The position numbers were made by a program, and so were the translations under genes. Below are positions 1 through 12,419 of a DNA stretch of 64,000 nucleotides, in pieces (position 1 is the first letter of the stretch; the number at the start of each line of letters is the position of its first letter). Under the pieces are notes generated by a model. That model searched no databases. It saw only the letters and a program-made list of their open reading frames with translations, and was not told the DNA's origin. The DNA comes from Apostichopus japonicus (Eukaryota; Echinodermata; Holothuroidea; Aspidochirotida; Stichopodidae), in NCBI RefSeq assembly GCF_037975245.1, contig NC_092576.1:11702111-11766110 (forward strand), in the 5' to 3' direction.

Positions 1-540
1 AATAAATAATTAAAAACAGTTATGAAACGAAATTACCAAACAAAAAAATACAATGGTCATAGCTAACTTTTGATTGGTCAATTAAAAGGTATAATGAAGT
101 CTGAAATCCAACCCCATTGACCACATGTGTGTATTTGATAAAGATAGCCTATATGGAACAGTATGTGTCATAATAATGAGGTATTTTCTTTATGATCAGA
201 TAACGATTTATATTTTAAATATTCATTAAACATGTGTCATAACAATACAATGGTCATAGCTTACTTCCGATTGGTCAATTAAAAGGTAAATTTAAATACT
301 AAAATCCATCCCAATTGACCGTGTGTAATTAAAACAAAAATGGAGCAGAAGTTGTTAAATAATGCAAATGTGCTTTCTCAATGATCAAATAATTATATCT
401 ATGTTGTTTAATGAAATCTATTTAACATATTATGTGCACACGTGTAATGACAATACAGTAGTCATATAGCTAACTTCTGAATGGCCAATGAAAAGGGATA
501 ACGAAGAATGAAGTCCATCCCACCAGCCACAAAAGAAATC
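1..540. repeat. Diverged tandem repeat, about 2.6 units
   Basis: A unit beginning near ACAATGGTCATAGC and followed by a run like TTGGTCAATTAAAAGG recurs from about 51, 246 and 463, so the units are about 195 and 217 bp and visibly diverged. The array probably extends left of the window. No coding potential is seen. The unit family is not recognised. Confidence 0.6.
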
Positions 541-1608
541 TACAGAAACACAATAAATTGGTAAAGTAACTTTTTTTAGAAAAATGATAATCATGGAAAT
601 ATACTTTTTAGTTTTTAGTTATTAATTTCCAAAATGTTATTTCTTGTCCATCCTTACAGTTCTTGAAGGTCTGATCCTTCGTTATATTGTTTAAATGGGA
701 GTAAACCATGTGTCAGAACTACTCTTATACTTCACTCAGTACAACTGGGCTTAACTCAATACATATAGGTTCACCTATACTAAAGAGGACCAGAAGGTAT
801 GGGTGGGGTGAGGGGGGGGGGGGGGATTTGGGGAAGGGAATGGAATGGAACATTGAAGAGAGGAAGAGGCGGGTGTAGGGAATATAAGTTTAAAAGCTGT
901 ACGGAGTTTTCAAACATTGAAAGGAGTTAAGAACTAAGGATAGACCTACTATATAGTCTAATGATGCCTCATAATGAATAATTTGATTTCTAATCACTTA
1001 TTTCTTTCTTGGGGAGGCGGGGGGGGGGGTTGAGACAACGTATAAGGTTACCGCATTTAACGACACCCCAACTGTAACCGCATTCGAAACATATTAGACT
1101 CGCCTAGGTCAGCACATCTGTATAGGTTCATTCCTCTATACAGTTAGGTTAACATTTGGAATTGCCTCCCCCCGAATAAAATTTCGATATACGGTAACGT
1201 GTTGTTCAATTTGAACAATCAGTGTCCAGGACTCTATGTATTCTCTGTCACGTCCGAAACAGGCGAGATTCGTGATTAACAACTCGGTTCTGATGGTTTT
1301 GGTCATCATTTCTTCGTTTATATTGCAGGCGCATGCTAGCTAGAGTACTGTTTATAAACATTACACAATGTAGTAGGTAGGTAGGTTCGGTCTACGTTAA
1401 AGACCAAACGCCGAACTGGCTTCTTAAGGACCGAAATAACTTCAAAAGGGTTGCAGTAACAATGACCCCTCCATTGAATATGATTAACTGACTAACTCTG
1501 ACCATCACCACGCACTACAAAGACATGTGTTTGTATACAAATACAGTTGTTCTAATTAGTCACGTGTCGTTTCAATCCTTCGTGCACAAAACTTTGCTTC
1601 ATTATACT
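541..1608. other. Intergenic, no gene seen
   Basis: AT-rich sequence with poly-G runs near 813-826 and 1015-1029 and a short purine-rich stretch at 830-880. No supported exon, RNA gene or transposon end was found. Confidence 0.5.
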
Positions 1609-1800
1609 TATCGCTTCTCGGCCTTTTGGCTAAGTTCATGTGTAGTATCTGTTCCCTTTCGAGGGGAATCAGTGGTGATGCACACCCGACGATGATCACA
1701 CAGTCACGGTCCCGATGCAAGGGGACTGGGGCTGAGAGCGGATCAGTCGTTTGGTAGTTTGGTTTTCGTGCCCAGGTTCTTTCCTGAGCGACTTTTCCTT
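1609..1800 (+). mobile_element. U2-snRNA-headed SINE, copy 1
   Basis: The first ~45 nt match the 5' end of U2 snRNA (TCGCTTCTCGGCCTTTTGGC, then GTAGTATCTGTTC with the branch-site-recognition GTAGTA). The sequence then leaves U2 and continues into a ~130-nt body that is not U2: it lacks the Sm site and the U2 3' stem-loops. The body contains GATGATCACACAGTCAC and GATCAGTCGTTTGGTAG and ends near CCCAGGTTCTTTCCTG and a short A-rich tail. The same head-body fusion recurs at 11.65 and 63.6-63.9 kb, so it is a retroposed family and not a U2 gene. It ends about 18 bp from the MAM exon at 1818. Confidence 0.8.
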
Positions 1801-1817
1801 AAAAACAAAGTACTTAC

Positions 1818-1961
1818 TGGTTCCGAGTGTATGATCCACAGTTGGTCCGGTATCCACAGAGGACGTTTGGCCTTTATACCTGCTCCAGTTCATATTGTCA
1901 TCAGTTGCTTGTGTGTAACTACAAAAGTTTGCCTGGAAATCACATTCATACAGGGCGTTTC
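1818..1961 (-). CDS. Orphan MAM-domain exon
   Basis: On the minus strand a 144-bp exon is framed by an acceptor (TTTTAG) and a GTAAGT donor. It encodes the start of a MAM domain, an extracellular adhesion module. The visible signature is ECDFQANFCSYTQ, then DDNMNWSRYKG and TGPTVDHTLGT, which fits the family pattern CdFE..lCg..q..dDdfdW.r..g..tgP..DHT. No neighbouring exon of the same protein was found within the window. It could be part of a gene running off the left end or an isolated relic. A second, broken MAM exon lies at 16305 on the opposite strand. Confidence 0.6.
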
Positions 1962-1999
1962 CTAAAATAGAATAGAGTATAATAGAATAGAATAAAGCA

Positions 2000-4900
2000 G
2001 AATGAGTAAAATGGAGCATGCTTTGTATACGATAGGCAGCATTATAGAGCAGCTGAAGTGGAGAGTTAAATGATATATAATACTATAGTGGCACAATAAC
2101 TATGCTAAATATGCTAAAATGGTTTCAACAGCTTACAACACACTTTTAATTTTTTTTTACAGATTTGTAATATATATATTTTCTTTATTCATAATTAGGA
2201 TAATCATTTTGTTCATGAATATGCATAATTCTAGGAGGACAGTCTATTTCTGAACTTTGATCCTTATATTGCTGAATCACAGTTTGAAACAAATACAAAT
2301 TGCTAATATAATCGTGATGGAAATAGCAGTGAACGAACAATTCTCTATATATGCCCTCTAGACAGCCCTGGATTAACCATTAAGCAAGAAGGAGGGGGGG
2401 GGGGGTTGCGGGGGGGGGGGGTGGGCGGGGCACCACAGAAGTTTACCATAGCTATCATACCCTTCTTTATTTCACTGCCACACTCAACAATAGTCGAATC
2501 CGAGACAGAATTTTATTTCAATTCCAGCACTCGAGTCTTAATATCTTGTCAGTTAAAACAATGAAGGGGCCGAGGGGACACCATTGTTTGGCTGTACTTA
2601 ATTAGGGCATCGGTTGGGCCTTAATCCAGCCCTAGGCCTACATATGAAAGTAACACACTTGAACTGGTCCCTATTTCACCTGGAAACGTATAATAAACGT
2701 TTTCAGTACAAAACTGATACGTCATCGTCTGTTGCCAGGCGATTTCTTATGAAATTAACCGAAAAGCGTATACCGCGCTATGCTACTAGTGTTATGCAAA
2801 ACGCACACACTGTATATACACTTTGCCGATAAGTGGCGGTTTTACTAGGCATAATGTTATTTAAAAAACCTGTCTATACAAACAACGTGATTCTCGTTAA
2901 GCTGTATAATCCTCCCTGTTAATAGTGTGTCATTAGTTTAGGTAACTATATAGATACGCGCTGTTAAAAATGATCGCGTGTATACATCGTTATTTTCAAT
3001 GGATCTAATTGTATAATTCTGCTCTCAAAATATCGATAAAAGTTTAGTACGAGACTAAAACGTTTGTAGATTATATAAGTTATGAAGTATAACTACATAT
3101 CGTGCGAAGTATATGTAAGTATATATATATACTTCGAACAAAAGTTACGGTATATCGTAAACCGAAAACAAAAATCAATTTTAATGTATAACACGCTTGC
3201 TTGATATCTCCAGCCGTCACTATTACATCAGCATATAAATAAATAGCTAAAGAAAAAAAAAACGTTCTGTTGAGAAGTTTGATAGAACAGTTTGGGTAAG
3301 AAAGTAATACATCATGTTTAATTCACATTATGTACAACACAATTGCGTACTTTACAACGTATAAAAGTCCCAGTCAACATCACGTTCTATCAACATATTG
3401 TATTCCCCCTCCTTCCTTCCTTCCCAACCCCACCCCCACCCATTTGAAACAACTTGAAATTTACACCTTATTGTTTTCGTTCCTGGTCCTATTTTGTGAA
3501 ACAAACTTCTGTAAAACAGAGTATATTTAGGGGCTTCTTATTTTACAAAAACACGAACAGAGGGTGGCCGTTGCGTAAATGGGTTGCGGAAGAGAAGAGG
3601 GGAGGGCGTGACATACCTCCGCTAATATAAGTATGGGGAATGGTCCAATCGGGGAAGTACTTTTCCATTCATTGCGGGAACAAGTTGGCCACCACTCCAG
3701 GGGGAAAATCCACCTTTTCAACAGCATTGAATTATCCCAAATATTTGTTAGCACACCTTTCGTTTAGACCTACTAATAGGCCTACTTTTTCTAGCCTTAT
3801 TATCATTCAGAATGCACTATTTGACGTCTTAAGCGTTTATATTCTCTCTTGTACGGGGAAGACCACATATCCCCCAAATGGGAGTAACTTTCAACCACCC
3901 CAGGGCCTCGACCCCTTCTATGTAACATATTTTCATTCGCCTCCTTAAAACTTCCATAACAGTCCATACCCGTATCTAAATAATTCGGGGGAATTTATAA
4001 CCCCCCCCCCCCTCTCCCCCATCTTTGCCCATCCTGCGCACACCATGCTAGAAATCGGGTAAATTTCAACACCGCCGGTTCTGTGTACTACAAATATTGC
4101 CCGGCACTGCGAGATTTTACAGATTTGCACGGTTGCATAACACCTAATCCTACATGACACCAACTCCTTAAACAAATTAATTGATCTACAAAATCTGAAA
4201 TATTTTAAACAATAGTATATAACCTTAATTTATCTTTGTTGACTAACTGGTAGTTATTACAATTCAAAGGTTAATTATTGATTACTGTATTTGTATTAGA
4301 AATTTACATAAGTTGCTAACTGCCTGGAAACAAACCTGTGCATGGTAGCAGAATTGTATTGATCTGGATCTTATCATGGTGGAGATAATTGGCACATTTA
4401 ATTCCAAGTTTATAGCTTAGCTTAGCTCTTAGCACTCAGTGTATACGGCTAACCACGACCAGTCTTCATGCTCGACCATCGTAAGATGGGATACATGGCC
4501 TGTGGGGAAGTGTACTTGTATAAGATTATAAGATCGACGAAGGTTTAAAACCAGTTTTGAAATCTCACATCCAGCTTTTTCCGATTGGGCAGACGGCGTT
4601 TGTCCGACGATTCGGGACTACAAGTATCAAGTTTCAATAAATTTATCCAATGATTTGAGAAATAATTATAGTATGTAATCTGAAGTCTCGCAGCACACTG
4701 TGCGACTGGTCCTAAAACAAATAAACTCAACCGTCGTTACGTTGTAAATATATATTATTGTCAATTTAAATAGGTATATATCAAATTTGAGTTGCTAGAA
4801 ACTGGTATAAGTTCAAGGAAATTGACTTTTACCGATTCAATTCGACATATCATCGATTTAAACTGGTATATGTCGATTTAAATCAATCAAAATTAATTAC

Positions 4901-6980
4901 TTACTTAAGTGTCCTTAGCTGCAATTTGGTGGTATATTTTGCTACTTGACGTAACTTTATGTTCAAGAAATTTCGGGCTTAGTCTGTCCAATATTTTTGT
5001 CTTTAATTGAGGCGGATAAAAATTTATACAATAAAAAATGGAAATTAACCCTTTTGCTTTGAAAATGTTTATAAATAATTAAAGATCATTAGATGCAATT
5101 TAGTGCTATCTGGTGATTATCCATTATGAGAGAACAAAAAGTTTTTTCCGCTTGAATAGTTGGGGCGGAAGCATAATTCAGTCCCCTCCATCTCAAGATG
5201 AAGTTTGGGGAAATTTTACAACGTGAAGAAGAGTGGTGAAAATTGAAATTGAGATTCATGCTGGGTAGTAGTGAAGTTTAAGCACTAGCAGTTCACGCCA
5301 GGGCCTCTGTGGCCTTGTTAGTGAGAAAACAACTACTTATTGTAATGGTCGGTGGAAAGAAATTTAACTGATGAACATAGAACGTTTTCGGCCTTTGTAA
5401 AAAAAGTTTTTGTTTGAGTATTTTTTAACGTTATAAATTGCATTTCGGGTCACCCGGGGGGCCGAGTTTTTTTGGGAGGGCACGTGCCCCCCTCCCCACC
5501 TCCAGGCCACAACTTGGCGACGCCACGGGTTGCGTCTGGTCGTGTGTATTCGTGTAGTGTGGGTCTGACTTAAACTTAAAAGCGCCGGTCATTATGTAGG
5601 TAGCATTCGTTCTGCGCACACTCGTATGCCATTTAGTGTGCACGTAATTCAAAAGTAAATAATAAAGAAGTCGTTAAACCGAAATCCTAGCCTGGATTAG
5701 TCTATTTGTGTTGGTAGACCAATTAATTCTATAAGCTATAATGTAGTTGAATAATTTACGGGTTCGATGTCCGAGATTAACTTTGATCAAATGTTTTCGA
5801 ATTAGCAAAAAGCATGCCAGTCGGCTGGTAAGCACACGACTTTTACGCGGTGTCTACAGTCAACAAGTGTATCATACATTATAACCTACATATTACTGTT
5901 AGGGTAACTATATTGTCCATAAGCCTATACCTGGCAACCACCGAACGTGAACGCTATTCTATCATAGCCTATGCACACGCACAGACTATATACATATATA
6001 TATATAATATATATATATAGCATTTCAAATACAAGCAACATTTAAGAACCAAATTTTTTGCTCAGTCACCTATCACATGGCAACAGATTAAGAACACCCC
6101 ATCCCAGTAACATCTTCACCAACCTTTGAACCCTCGTATTGATACTTTATAAGTGTTGTGTTACATGACATTCTCATGGCATCAAACTACGAAATTACAA
6201 CATGCAATGCTGGCGTAAAGTAAATGGCAAAATCGCTGTTTTAGCTTTAAAAATCAAATCAGAAGTTTCAGTAAGTGGGATAAACTTCTCTTGTTCTATA
6301 GAGTTTTAAAACTTTACGATAGATTTCCTACTCATTTGCTTTATATCTGTGCAAGAGGAAAATGCATGTCCTCAAAAAAGAAAAACAATGACACCTTGCT
6401 ACAATTCCATTTTCGTTACTTGTGATACAGATGAAACTAAATTTTAACTATAGCAACCGCAATAGGCAATTAATGACAATCTATGTTATGATGATATTCA
6501 AGACCAGCATTATAGTTAGAAAGTAGGAGTTGAGTGGGGTTGCTGGGTGGGGTGGGGGTGGAGGGACAGTAGGGAGACCCTCCTTTTCTCTTAACTTTTC
6601 ATTGTTCTAAACCTTCTGATGTATGCCACTGTGTAACAATGGTGAGTTCTACAGATCAAGTAACTACTACCATGTGATTGAAAATGTTTATGAACAGATA
6701 AAACAGATGATCGACTTGTAAAAACGTCACTAATTTCAGTCACAATTACTCTCACCCTACCTCAGACCTCGAAAGTGAGAGATAAGACACCATGTATTTG
6801 ACAAAATAGAAGAAAGTGCATATTTTCTCCAAGATCAAGCTTATAAACCAATAAGGTCATTAGAATATTAAAGACAGCCTGTCAATACTTGTGTTACTTT
6901 TAGAAACATGTCACAAATGTTTCTAAATTATTGTTTGCTAAAGTAAACAACAGTGTAGTCTAACGCGTATGAATATACCT
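2000..6980. other. Intergenic, no gene seen
   Basis: AT-rich sequence with poly-G at 2394-2422, poly-C at 4000-4013 and a short (TA)n at 5990-6020. Near 5440-5530 there is a transposon-end relic (CACCCGGGGGGCCGAG, then GGCGACGCCACGGG) resembling the right end of the GGCGTAG element family described below, but no partner end was found. Short open frames here show no recognisable domain. Confidence 0.45.
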
Positions 6981-6985
6981 TCAAG

Positions 6986-7270
<285 letters not shown>

Positions 7271-7292
7271 AAAATATATATATAAATATAAA

Positions 7293-7299
<7 letters not shown>

Positions 7300-7341
<42 letters not shown>

Positions 7342-7460
7342 AATAACGGAAAAACTGTTAAACAACTATGCTGCATTTAGAGAAAGGCTGGATCTCGAGT
7401 GAGATACAATAATTGAATTAGGTAAGTGATTGGAAGTAAAACAGCCAATGTTTGGTTTTT
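7300..7460. repeat. (TA)n plus dispersed repeat, copy 2 (truncated)
   Basis: (TA)n at about 7300-7338 is followed by a near-identical copy of the block that starts at 7099. It stops at TTTGGTTTTT near 7460, where further imperfect (TA)n to about 7525 begins. Confidence 0.75.
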
Positions 7461-7494
7461 TATATATATATATATATCTATATATATATGTATC

Positions 7495-7525
<31 letters not shown>

Positions 7526-7529
7526 GGGG

Positions 7530-8830
7530 TGGGTGCATTTAACTTCACAAGAACACTATACTTTAGCAAATGAACAATAGCCACAACGGTTATAACTAAC
7601 TATACCTAACATTGTCATATTTTACAGTATGATGTACTCATAAAGCTATAGAATGAGTATAAACTTACCAACATCCAATGAGTTCCATAGTACCACGCAC
7701 AGTAAAAATGCGAATTTTGCCTTTCTGTGCGTCATTTTGTATTTTTTTGCAGTCTGTAGTTTGTTATTTTTGAGTCAACGAAATATTGATGTATTTCAAA
7801 CAAAGACTTTTGTGCCCATATTAGGGGCCAAAATCCCCACGACAAGTGATATAGTCCCTGTTTCCCGTCGATCCAAACTATCAAATATGTAACTATCAGC
7901 CTCCACTAACGAAAATAATACCACATCCTACAAAGAAGAAGAAGAAGAAAAAACACCCGTTATCCTTTACAAAAACCAAGAGACACTTCCACGTACAAAA
8001 TGAAAAGAAAATTGTTTCCAAAATGATCGATATTTTCTTCTGTTCTTTTAAACAAAAGATCTGCTGTAACTAAACTCCTCTGGTAGAGGCTATAGCCTAG
8101 CAAGTAGTAGTCGGTATGATGGTCAGCAAATTTGAGTTGGATTACGAAGTGCGTTTTTTTGTTGGAATTTGTTACCTAAAGCACACGGAATGGAGATAAA
8201 TCTTTAAATCCACAAGATTATCTTTTAGTCTTCGAACTTTGTTGCTAATTATGATGAAGATTTTGATAACCCTAGACCTCGTATCTGATAAGACACCCTT
8301 AAAGTTTTACAGGGTATGTAGACTTTGGAGTATTTCACAACAAAACTTGAAAAACCCAGGTTAATAATAATGGGGTCGCATTTAATCTGTAGAGCAGCAG
8401 AAAATATTTAAATATATAACTGGAAACCAATTTAACGGTGTTCTAGTCAAGACCTTCACATTTGTGTCCGAGTCCTGAGCCGTTCAAGAAGTTGTATAAT
8501 ACGATTGAATAAGTAATATGTTTGACCTATATGTTAGTTCTCAATACGAGTCCGAGTTTGTCTTCCAGACGAAGTTTAATTCCTAGTCCAGCTGAATAAC
8601 AGAGTTGAGTCCTAAATCTTGAAAAGTTGGCTCAAAGAATTTAGCAACATTTCTTTCAATATTATATAACCATATCACAGAAAAGATGACATTTTCGTGA
8701 TTTATTGTTTTGCTTAAGTTGTAAAAATTTGATATTTCATGTCTTTAATTCCTCTATCCTGGTGCGACTTTAACAGGCCAAACTTAAAAATAATCAGGGC
8801 TCGCTGACAGGTACGTAACAAAATACATAA
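7530..8830. other. Intergenic, no gene seen
   Basis: AT-rich sequence without a supported exon. A short GAA run lies at 7936-7950. Confidence 0.45.
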
Positions 8831-8834
8831 AGGC

Positions 8835-9195
8835 TGTGAAGACTCGCGCAAAAAGAAACGTCTAATGCCGGTAATCTGACCTAGTTTCGAATGAGGTGCA
8901 ACAGAAGTGTTAGACACCACCATCGATCCCAGAAAATACACACACAGCTTGCTACCGTCGGTAAATAGACACTAGTGTACAGTCAATACATACAGCTGCG
9001 GTCAATACCCACAGCACAGTGTACAAACAATACAGCGATGGACATCTCAGGTCCAGCTAAAGATAACAAGGTATCACGGTTCATTACTGTACTGTCTGCA
9101 TTTTGTAGCGACACGAACAAAACGTCACTAGCAAGCAACGGAAAGTTAACTTTTTCAGATGGCCGCACGCGGTTTGGGGCGGGTCTTCAATGCCT
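8835..9195 (+). repeat. Dispersed ~350-bp block, copy 1 (copy 2 inverted at 40163-40506)
   Basis: This stretch aligns end to end with the reverse complement of 40163-40506, with only scattered substitutions and small indels. Shared landmarks are AGAAACGTCT, CACCACCATCGATCCCAG, GCGATGGACATCTCAGGTCC and GAAAGTTAACTTT. Both copies keep an ATG followed by ATCTCAGGTCC, reading Met-Asp-Ile-Ser-Gly-Pro and then an AAG/GTAT junction that could be a donor. It may be a duplicated 5' exon or a transposon. I do not recognise the protein. Confidence 0.6.
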
Positions 9196-9574
9196 TTAAA
9201 AGATGAATTGAAGTATGAAATTAATTTTGATACGATATATATAGAATGTTAAAACAAGACGTTGCCATCAGCCAGGATGTTAAACTTTTCAGAAATGACC
9301 ATTTAATCATCTGCATGGGTCCATCAATTTTAAGCAGCTAGATTATTTTCTTCTATCAAACTGCAGTCGATTCCTCAAAAGCATGACTGTAGAACTCAAT
9401 GGAAAAACGTGATAAAATTCATGGTTTCAAATATAACAAATTTATATAATATGTTTCAACTTTATCAAACACAAATGATGTTGATTGTCCGCTAAGGGTG
9501 CTCTGCATGTTCGCACGAAAAACGTTTTCTTAGTTTATTAGATATTAGAATAAAAAAAAACAATGGGATACAAT

Positions 9575-10020
9575 TAAAATGTAGGCTTTGACTATAGGGA
9601 AGAGACGTTATCATCTTAAAGGTGAATATATTGAGCACCGAAATATCTATATGAACATAACATTACAAGTAATTGTTTTCTTGGTTAATAATGGAATCAA
9701 ATTAAAATGTAGGCTTAGACTATGGGGAGCTTACTACAACCATCGATATAGCCTTAAAGGTGCATTTCAGAGATTAAGCACATCTTAAAGGTGAACACCT
9801 TGAGCACCGAAATATCTATATGAACATTACAAGTTCTATTGTTTTCTTGGTTTAAGTACTAATTAAAATCCATACAAAAATGAAACAAATTTAACATGTA
9901 GGCTTAGACTGGGAGCTGACAACAACCATCGATATAGCCTTAAAGGTGCATTTCAGAGACTAAACACATCTTAAAAGGTGAACACCTTGAGCACCGAAAT
10001 ATCTTTATGAACATTACTAG
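9575..10020. repeat. Tandem repeat, three unequal units
   Basis: GTAGGCTT starts units at about 9581, 9709 and 9898. Each unit carries AAAGGTGAA and GAGCACCGAAATATCT; units two and three also share CATCGATATAGCCTTAAAG. The units differ by internal deletions, giving periods of about 128 and 189 bp. Confidence 0.75.
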
Positions 10021-10203
10021 CTTCTCGGTTTGTGACAAAACAAGACTAACTTTGTCTGTATGAAGTCATCATTGGTAGGCTATGGTACTATACCGTCAAA
10101 TTCAACCCAGAACGCCACTTTAAATCATAACAATGAATTGGGTTGTCTAATTAGGTTGAATATGTATACTTAGCGGTGGTGGTACACTATTCACTGCATA
10201 GGA

Positions 10204-10315
<112 letters not shown>

Positions 10316-10679
10316 TAACAGTTCTTATATAGCGCAACTTACTATAAAGTCTCGCCGCGCTGTACTTATCCCTGGTCATTGGTACCTTGTCACACCTACA
10401 CACCAAAGTGTGCACAATTCAATCTCTTCTGGGCACCACAGTGCACCACAACCACGTGTCCCCCGGGGGGACTTCCCATAGGGTGCAGCCACAAACCGGC
10501 GCACGTAACTATATTTACAAGTCCCCTCGCAAGTCCCCATTTATACACCTGGGTGAAGAGAGGCAATGGAGATAAAGTGCCTTGCCCAAGGACACAACGC
10601 AATGATCTGGCCAGGGATCGAACCTGTAAGCCTTAGATCACAAGTCCACTGCCTTGACCACTTGACCACAACGCCCTCC
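10316..10679 (-). mobile_element. tRNA-derived SINE with LINE-like 3' tail
   Basis: Read on the minus strand, the head at 10609-10679 begins GGAGGGCGTTGTGG and has an A-box-like TGGTCAAGTGG and a B-box GGTTCGATCC, as in a pol III promoter from a tRNA gene. The body contains TTGGGCAAGGCACTTTA and ACCCAGGTGTATAAATGGG, a block common in marine-invertebrate SINEs. The 3' end reads GCGCTATATAAGAAC and then (TTA)n. That end nearly matches the 3' end of the LINE at 56.1 kb (GCGTTATATAAGAA plus (TTA)n), which implies the LINE family mobilises it. No target duplication was identified. Confidence 0.85.
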
Positions 10680-10699
10680 TATATGACTAGTATAAACTG

Positions 10700-11640
10700 C
10701 AGCCTCTGTGCGTATTGTATGTATCCGAAATTTGACAAGACGGGTTTGAGAGGAAAGTGATCATTTTAGCTTGTAAATAAAAGGAAAGCATATTACTTGG
10801 ATATTAGTGTAGCATTTTTTTTCTCGAATAATCTGGTTCTAGACTACATATTGCATATAATCATATTATATACTAGTATCAATTGATAATAAACTGAATC
10901 TCTTATCCATGTTATTGCTCCTGGGTTAATTCACAGAGTTTGTAACTACCATTGATACTGTTCTAGTGAATACGCTAAATGATGTTGACTTCTCTGTTTA
11001 TAACAGATATTTATATCCATTTGACAGTTATACAGTTGATTATGTAGATTTATACCTGATATGTTTTACAGCCCCCCCCCCCACCCCGCCACTCATGTAA
11101 GAGGGTAGGCTATAGCACACACTAGTTTAAGCATAAAATAACATAGCTTTTGCATTATATGACTATATATATTATCACACACTCAGCGCATTGAAGATTT
11201 ACAGCAAGCTCGTATAGACTATACATTGAAGCAGAAGTGAAGATTTCTATATACATATAAGTATGGAGAATTGCATATATACATGCACACGGATCAGTCA
11301 ATATTTGTACTTACTAAAATCATATTGACTTTAACCAGCGGAGGTAATGGTGTAGCATGCTACCAAATATTTACATTTCATACATTATCTTTTCCATAAC
11401 ACTAACATGCCATTATATTGTTGTCATTAACTACAGAAACTGAATTATGACAAAGATAATATCTGGGTGTTTAAAAAAAGGTTGTTCACATTGATGTAAC
11501 AGTATTATCAATGCACGCGGTTCGTGTTACAATGATATATACATTGTGTAGCATGGCAGCTATACCAGTTATATAGCCGAGCCGATGGCAACAATAGGTT
11601 AATGATTTGATCAAGAGATTAATCACATTAATGTTACTGT
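10700..11640. other. Intergenic, no gene seen
   Basis: AT-rich, with a C-run near 11072-11082. No supported feature. Confidence 0.45.
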
Positions 11641-11651
11641 CTTATATATAG

Positions 11652-11830
11652 TCCGCCCTGGAAAGAACCTGGGCACGAATACCAAACTACCGAACGACTG
11701 ATCCGCTCTCAACCCCAGTCCCCTTGCATCGGGACTGTGACTGTGTGATCATCTTCGGGTGTGCATCACCACATCCCCCTCGAAAGGGAACAGATACTAT
11801 AAATGATCTTAGCCAAAAGGCCGAGAAGCG
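11652..11830 (-). mobile_element. U2-snRNA-headed SINE, copy 2
   Basis: On the minus strand it runs from CGCTTCTCGGCCTTTTGGC through GTATCTGTTCCCTTTCGAG into the same non-U2 body as the other copies, and stops just after CCCAGGTTCTTTCC. The 3' A-rich tail is missing and no target duplication is obvious, so this looks older or truncated. Confidence 0.8.
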
Positions 11831-12256
11831 TGAAATAATATCCTAAGTCAGTGCTTCCTAACCTCTTTTTTTTATGTTACCATTAGCAATAAAAACAAAA
11901 ATGCAAAAATCATTTTGCATCCCTTTTGCTAGCTTTGAAGAAAGCTTTAGCGTATTAGGCGTACAGGGGTTAATCTTGCAGGATACTTGTTGCTTATGCC
12001 TTAGCTTCGAACCTCCCGGAGCACTGATCCGTAGCCCCAGATGGTTCGTACCCCCCCTCTCCAACTCCCCCGGGTTGACAAATGCTCTACTAAAATATTA
12101 CTGTTACGCGTGAATTGGGCAACTATGTTCTCGTGAGGCTTAGTGACGTAATCGATATTGACCAATCATGGAGTTGGTAATGTTCATACACGTAATAGTA
12201 AAGAAATGATTAGTTATTGTCTAGTTATAGAGGTTGGTAAAATTATAATTTTAAGT

Positions 12257-12410
12257 ATGCATCAATAATATCAGTGATACACACAATGCATAATTGAGTA
12301 ATTTAAATTCTGATGTTTCAATTTAAATGAAACCTGTTGCAAGCAATTACATTTAAATACATTTAAATTACTCAATTATGCATTGTGTATGAGTGATATT
12401 TTTTATGCAT
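12257..12410. repeat. Long hairpin (MITE-like inverted repeat)
   Basis: Two ~50-bp arms (about 12257-12308 and 12359-12410) are inverted copies with few mismatches; the inner part ATGCATAATTGAGTAATTT is perfect. The loop is about 50 bp and contains a smaller palindrome around ATTTAAAT. Flanks share only a 3-bp AGT, too short to prove a target duplication. Confidence 0.75.
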
Positions 12411-12419
12411 AGTGTAAAC

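Noticed and set aside
1609-1800. Functional U2 snRNA gene
   Set aside because: Only the first ~45 nt are U2; the branch to an unrelated body, the lack of an Sm site and the same fusion elsewhere show a SINE.
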